Assembly: GCA_003584705.1 (NCBI GenBank)
Contig: AP018536.1
Location: 2,356,001 to 2,420,000, forward strand
Direction: 5' to 3'
DNA length: 64,000 nucleotides
DNA from: Lachnospiraceae bacterium GAM79
GTDB taxonomy: Bacteria; Bacillota; Clostridia; Lachnospirales; Lachnospiraceae
In this document: positions 60,528 to 64,000 of the stretch, one piece after another
Numbering within the stretch: the first letter of the stretch is position 1
How the letters are laid out: each line of letters opens with the position of its first letter
Notes under the pieces: generated by a model
Databases searched by the model: none
The model's input: only the letters and a program-made list of their open reading frames with translations
What the model was told of the DNA's origin: nothing
Translations under genes and position numbers: made by a program

Positions 60528-61214
60528 TCAGCTCCGAGCCTGTGCTTTCTGTATATTGTCTGACCAATACTTATTGCTGAAAAAATTCCCATTTCTAGGC
60601 AAATTTCTGAACATATCCATAACAATATCATATGATAAGCCTGATGTGTCCACAAACATCTCTTTCCCATCTTTAGATTTAACTGCAATTCCGTTATCAC
60701 CCACATACGCTACTGTATTGTCATCTAATTTCTGTATTAATCCCGTCATTTCCGCAAATTTCTTTAGCGCAAACTCCCCGGATTCTTCACAAAGTTTTCG
60801 GAACTTTTCTGCATCCTCACCTACCATATACGGATATTTTCCATCTCTAATATACCATGAAATTCCCGTTTCTGAATCCGTGTATTTAGGATCAGTTAAT
60901 GCCCACTCTTCCAAAGGAACACCCTGATACCATACTGTCATTTTTTCACTGGAATCATTGCTTATTTCTGGTTCATCATTTTGAATTTCTTTCTCAGCAA
61001 TTTCATCCTGCCCCTGTTCATATCCTCTACATGACACGTTACACTTTAGTGCCTCATAAATTTCTTGAACATTTGCATATTTGTTAACTGCTGCAACATC
61101 CGGTGTCTCTAACACTTCCTTTTGTTGAAAAGCCTTTGATTGGTTATATTTTGAACCTGATTTTCTTCCTGCGTAAATATTGTTATTTACAGCGGTATTT
61201 ACCATATTTACCAT
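60528..61214 (-). CDS. Unknown protein, possibly frameshifted near its end
   Basis: 228 residues from the ATG at 61214 (GGAGGG 9 nt upstream). No signal peptide. A Glu/Asn-rich N-terminal half is followed by a better-structured part with 'MTVWYQGVPLEEWALTD', 'GISWYIRDGKYPYMVGED' and 'LSYDIVMDMFRNLPRNG'. Family not recognised. After the stop (60528), the neighbouring frame stays open to 60443, reading 'LYCKSVYAWTPIGESRLVLI', and the terminator follows at once. The gene may therefore originally have been about 28 residues longer. Confidence 0.65.
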   Translation of the reverse strand: MVNMVNTAVNNNIYAGRKSGSKYNQSKAFQQKEVLETPDVAAVNKYANVQEIYEALKCNVSCRGYEQGQDEIAEKEIQNDEPEISNDSSEKMTVWYQGVPLEEWALTDPKYTDSETGISWYIRDGKYPYMVGEDAEKFRKLCEESGEFALKKFAEMTGLIQKLDDNTVAYVGDNGIAVKSKDGKEMFVDTSGLSYDIVMDMFRNLPRNGNFFSNKYWSDNIQKAQARS

Positions 61215-61353
61215 ATTTATAATCCCTCCAGCAGCAATATAATCTAATTTTCTTATTATAGTATGTTGCACTTTATGCCAGATTGCTATAAAATGCAACA
61301 TACAATGAAAATATTCTGTTGCGCTTGCTTAATATCCCATATTCAAGCAGCTA

Positions 61354-61893
61354 TTATTGTGCATAAGCAGCAGAAGCAATATAGCCTACCTGCGAAGACC
61401 CAACAGAATACAACTCATAATGGAAATGGTATCTAACGCCTACCTTAACACCTGTAAATGTCAGTGTCCATGAATCTCCTGAATAGTTAGCAATTTGTAC
61501 CGGTGCACTTGTTCCGTCATTTCCTACAAGAGTAATTGTTCCCTGAAGATAATCTGTTCCACTTTCATTAGGCATATAAACATTTAAGCACAACTTTGTA
61601 ACGCTTGAGTTATTAATGGTGTAATAATAATTTCCGTTGAATACACCGCTTCTGGAATTGCTTCTTGTAATGGTTCTATTTGCATCATACTGAATCGTAT
61701 CTGCAAGAGCAACGGCGTCATCATAAGCAGGTACTACGTCCAAATCGCCACAATCGCTTACTTCTACTGCCTTATTTGCATTAGGGGCAGCCTGTCCCTG
61801 AGTGGATACTTCACTTGCAAACGCAGTTGTTCCCATTGCCAAACATAACATCAAACTCAACACCAACGCCTTTAAACTTTTTACTTTCTTCAT
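61354..61893 (-). CDS. Secreted protein of unknown function
   Basis: 179 residues from the ATG at 61893 (AAAGGAG upstream). Signal peptide with 'ALVLSLMLCLAMGTTAFA' and cleavage before 'SEVSTQ'. The mature part looks all-beta: 'YYYTINNSSVTKLCLNVYMP', 'GTITLVGNDGTSAPVQIANY', 'VGVRYHFHYELYSVGSSQVG'. No Cys-based or catalytic motif is evident. It is 66 nt from the next gene upstream, probably co-transcribed with it. Confidence 0.72.
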   Translation of the reverse strand: MKKVKSLKALVLSLMLCLAMGTTAFASEVSTQGQAAPNANKAVEVSDCGDLDVVPAYDDAVALADTIQYDANRTITRSNSRSGVFNGNYYYTINNSSVTKLCLNVYMPNESGTDYLQGTITLVGNDGTSAPVQIANYSGDSWTLTFTGVKVGVRYHFHYELYSVGSSQVGYIASAAYAQ

Positions 61894-61958
61894 TTTAAAA
61901 TCTCCTTTCAAATTAACATCGTATAAATTTTCATTCCAACAGGAATCTATAAACAACT

Positions 61959-62486
61959 TTATGCTTTTTTCTGTCTTTCCAGATTTAGATAAGTATTCAT
62001 ATTTCGCATATAAAACATCTGCAAATCATACTTTCCTAATTTGTTCATATCCTGAATAACCTTTTCAAAGCTGGATATAAGGTCACATCTTTCATTTAAT
62101 CCCATGTGACCAGTTTCTTGTGGAAAAGAGCTGAGACTATTACCCCTATCAACATCATAATATGCCTCCAAAGCACTCATTTCGACATAAGAAGCATTTC
62201 TCAAATCAATATCGTTAATATTAATCTTTTCTTCAAATTCTTTTCCATTTTCATCAATCCCTTTGGCTATCACTACAGGATTATCATCTGTTGACTCTTC
62301 TGCATACTTAATATAAAACGAAAGACCGGTTCCATTTCCGCCTGAAAACAACATATCATCCGTCTTTAAATACACTTTCATTGATGTCTGAGGAAATGCC
62401 TCATTTCCGTTAACAGATGTTTTGCTATTGTTTTGTCGCTTTCCAAATAATTCAGATACACTCTGCACTCCCGAACCAATACGCAT
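61959..62486 (-). CDS. Unknown cytoplasmic protein
   Basis: 175 residues, preceded by GGAGGT 6 nt before the ATG. 'MRIGSGVQSVSELFGKRQNN' start, a central beta part ('TGLSFYIKYAEESTDDNPVV') and a helical end ('LISSFEKVIQDMNKLGKYDL', 'FYMRNMNTYLNLERQKKA'). No signal peptide and no recognised domain. First gene of the group 62486 to 60528. Confidence 0.65.
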   Translation of the reverse strand: MRIGSGVQSVSELFGKRQNNSKTSVNGNEAFPQTSMKVYLKTDDMLFSGGNGTGLSFYIKYAEESTDDNPVVIAKGIDENGKEFEEKININDIDLRNASYVEMSALEAYYDVDRGNSLSSFPQETGHMGLNERCDLISSFEKVIQDMNKLGKYDLQMFYMRNMNTYLNLERQKKA

Positions 62487-62643
62487 TTAACCACCTCCAT
62501 TCGCATTATAATATGTTATTTTGATATTGTCAATATTGGTTGACCTTGAGTTTCCGTACTTTTACCCACACTTTTCTGCTTTCACAGGCTCTGCTATAAA
62601 CAACTTTCAAAAAATAACCAAAATATAAGGAATCCTATTCCTT

Positions 62644-62725
62644 TTTGATGTAAAATTAAGTCACCACAACAAAACTGTACTAAACAAAAAAGAGGAGGAT
62701 TCCCTGTGGTTAATTTTACATCAAA
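62644..62725 (+). promoter_or_regulatory. Start-codon-blocking hairpin of the IS4-family transposase
   Basis: TTTGATGTAAAATTAA (62644-62659) is a perfect 16-bp inverted repeat of TTAATTTTACATCAAA (62710-62725), which covers transposase codons 2-7. The GAGGAGG ribosome site (62692-62698) and GTG start lie in or beside the loop. Transcripts entering from outside the element would fold and hide the start, a known way insertion sequences avoid accidental activation. Confidence 0.6.
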
Positions 62726-63959
62726 TACTTATCAAATGAAACGGGAAATTTTATCTTTTTCAAATAAAATCTCAAAACACCTGTCCAAGCCGGACAAAAA
62801 GTTTTCTGCCGATATGACTTACGGTATGCTTGCTGCTGGAAGCTGTCTTTTAACCGATGTTGTGGAGCAGCTTCATGAAGATACTAAAAAGGTCAATTCT
62901 GTTGAACGGCTGACCAGACATTTAAACAATGGCACTTCCTTCACAGCACTTAAATCTTATCTTACTGCCATCCGTAAATGGGCTCCGCAGGAACCTGTCA
63001 TATACATCGATGACAGCGACGTTGTAAAGCCTGACGGTTACAAATTTGAAGCTCTCGGACTTGTCAGGGATGGCTCGAAAAGTACTGCTTCCAAAACAGT
63101 TTATGAAAAAGGATATCATGTAACGGAAGCCTGTGTTCTCACTAAAAATAATCATCCTGTCAGTATCTTCTCGAAAATTCATTCCTCAAAGGAAAAGAAC
63201 TTTACGTCCAACAATGATGTAACCTTTTCTGCAATGGAACGTGGTGCAGCTCTCTTTGGCAAAGCAACCTTTGCCATGGACAGAGGCTACGATGACAACA
63301 AGATGTTCCTGAAACTTGATGAACTGCAACAGGACTATGTCATCCGTCTTACTGCCAAAAGAAAACTCTTCTTCCACGGAAAATGGGTTCCTGCCACACA
63401 GCTTCGTAATCAGAGGAAGGGTAAGATCAAAACTACCCTGACATACAAGGGGCAAAAGCACGAAGCCTGTCTTTCCCATGTGAAGGTGCAGATCACTGCT
63501 TCAAAGAAAGATATTTATCTCGTACTGGTTTACGGCATTACGGAACATCCCATGATGCTTGCAACCAATAAGAAAATCAAATCCAAAGAAGACGTGGTAA
63601 ATATCGCCCTGACTTACTTTTCCAGATGGCGCATTGAGGAATATTTCCGTTGTAAAAAGCAGATGTTTCAGTTTGAAAACTTCCGTGTGAGGAAGCTCGC
63701 TGCAATCAATGCCCTGAATTTTTATATTACCCTGTGCATGGCATTTCTGGCACATATGTCCATGAAATCAGAAACGCATGCCCTGAAGGCTGCAATCATG
63801 CAGAAAGCAGATCCAATAAAAGAAAAAGTTCAGTTCAGCTATTACCGGTTAGCTAAAGGCATCTCCGGCATACTCTCGTATGCAAAAGAAGGCATCAGGC
63901 TGTGGTTTCGGACAAAACGTCCGTCATACCGTCAACTCTGCCTTAAGCTGACCGCTTAG
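62706..63959 (+). CDS. IS4-family DDE transposase
   Basis: 417 residues, start GTG at 62706 after GAGGAGG. DDE core: first Asp in 'VIYIDDSDVVKP', second in 'FAMDRGYDDNKMF', and the Glu within the IS4 signature Y-(2)-R-(3)-E-(6)-K as 'YFSRWRIEEYFRCKK'. The reading frame is intact, so the element may be active. Neither terminal repeat could be placed: the left end is probably between 62580 and 62644 and the right end is close to or beyond 64000. Confidence 0.9.
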   Translation: MVNFTSNTYQMKREILSFSNKISKHLSKPDKKFSADMTYGMLAAGSCLLTDVVEQLHEDTKKVNSVERLTRHLNNGTSFTALKSYLTAIRKWAPQEPVIYIDDSDVVKPDGYKFEALGLVRDGSKSTASKTVYEKGYHVTEACVLTKNNHPVSIFSKIHSSKEKNFTSNNDVTFSAMERGAALFGKATFAMDRGYDDNKMFLKLDELQQDYVIRLTAKRKLFFHGKWVPATQLRNQRKGKIKTTLTYKGQKHEACLSHVKVQITASKKDIYLVLVYGITEHPMMLATNKKIKSKEDVVNIALTYFSRWRIEEYFRCKKQMFQFENFRVRKLAAINALNFYITLCMAFLAHMSMKSETHALKAAIMQKADPIKEKVQFSYYRLAKGISGILSYAKEGIRLWFRTKRPSYRQLCLKLTA

Positions 63960-64000
63960 ATAGATAAAAGTATATTTCTCCCAAAGCCCGGCTCCGGTGG

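Larger units (their letters stand above)
48002..64000. mobile_element. Probable integrative element, left end inside a flavodoxin gene
   Basis: Starts at the break in the flavodoxin gene (about 48002), with three large serine recombinases transcribed toward that end, as in many serine-integrase elements. Typical small accessory genes follow (DUF6870-like, MazF-like, HTH regulators). No relaxase, coupling ATPase or T4SS gene is seen before 64000, and the missing half of flavodoxin was not found, so the other end lies outside the window or was not recognised. It is uncertain whether the secreted-protein genes after 57330 belong to the same element. Confidence 0.5.

Noticed and set aside
60443..60706. 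A separate 87-codon gene overlapping the end of the gene at 60528
   Set aside because: Its first two thirds are a shadow of the larger gene; only the last ~30 codons look protein-like, which fits a frameshifted tail better than an own gene.

Overview
The window reads as a chromosome segment from a spore-forming, gut-type Bacillota, most likely a Lachnospiraceae member. The grounds are the complete eight-gene spoIIIA operon, the Clostridia-type cluster xseA-xseB-ispA-dxs-tlyA-nadK-argR-recN, a YesMN-regulated xylan locus, and tandem large serine recombinases. The species cannot be named from the sequence alone. No rRNA, tRNA or CRISPR array was recognised.

Layout. 1-4256 (minus): a fructose PTS operon fruK-fruA-ptsH-ptsI, with ptsI running off the left edge. 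4439-13583 (minus): a housekeeping run Asp23-nusB-xseA-xseB-ispA-dxs-tlyA-nadK-argR-recN, led by a good sigma-A promoter at 13620-13648. 13634-17734 (minus): a transglutaminase-fold lipoprotein, prfC and deoB. 17979-23054 (minus): spoIIIAA to spoIIIAH, encoding the feeding-tube complex between mother cell and forespore. 23281-26105 (plus): trkA-trkH potassium uptake. 26477-45353 (minus): a xylan-utilisation locus with two paralogous sugar-binding proteins, two ABC permeases, a YesM/YesN two-component pair, an AraC regulator, GH3, GH8 (Rex type) and GH43 enzymes, an SGNH esterase-like protein and a CE1-type feruloyl-esterase-like protein, plus the wreck of a second GH3 gene. 45350-48013: endonuclease IV, a decayed HAD phosphatase, a flavoprotein and a flavodoxin cut off at 48002.

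48002-64000 is AT-richer accessory DNA. It begins exactly where the flavodoxin gene is broken and carries three abutting large serine recombinases. Upstream in the same direction are a DUF6870-like protein, a MazF-type toxin-like protein, a 55-residue protein and two small proteins that look like resolvase catalytic domains without catalytic residues. Then come small HTH regulators, a Spo0A-C-like miniprotein, several secreted or unknown small proteins, an ISBst12-type IS66 element with a perfect 8-bp target duplication, and an IS4-family transposase at the right edge.

Two families of small dispersed elements cut across the regions. One is a palindromic MITE whose ends match the IS66 element's terminal repeats. 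One copy supplies the last codons of fruA and another sits directly against the probable sigma-E promoter of spoIIIA. The other is a roughly 180-250 bp multi-hairpin element (copies at 17768, 26228 and a fragment at 29832).

In the xylan locus the parts fit one route. Extracellular esterases strip side groups, oligosaccharides are caught by lipoprotein or anchored binding proteins and imported by the LplB/YtcP-type permeases, and cytoplasmic GH8 Rex, GH3 and GH43 enzymes reduce them to xylose and arabinose. The YesM/YesN pair probably senses the sugar; a pair of 9-bp direct repeats just upstream of the first binding-protein gene is a candidate YesN site.
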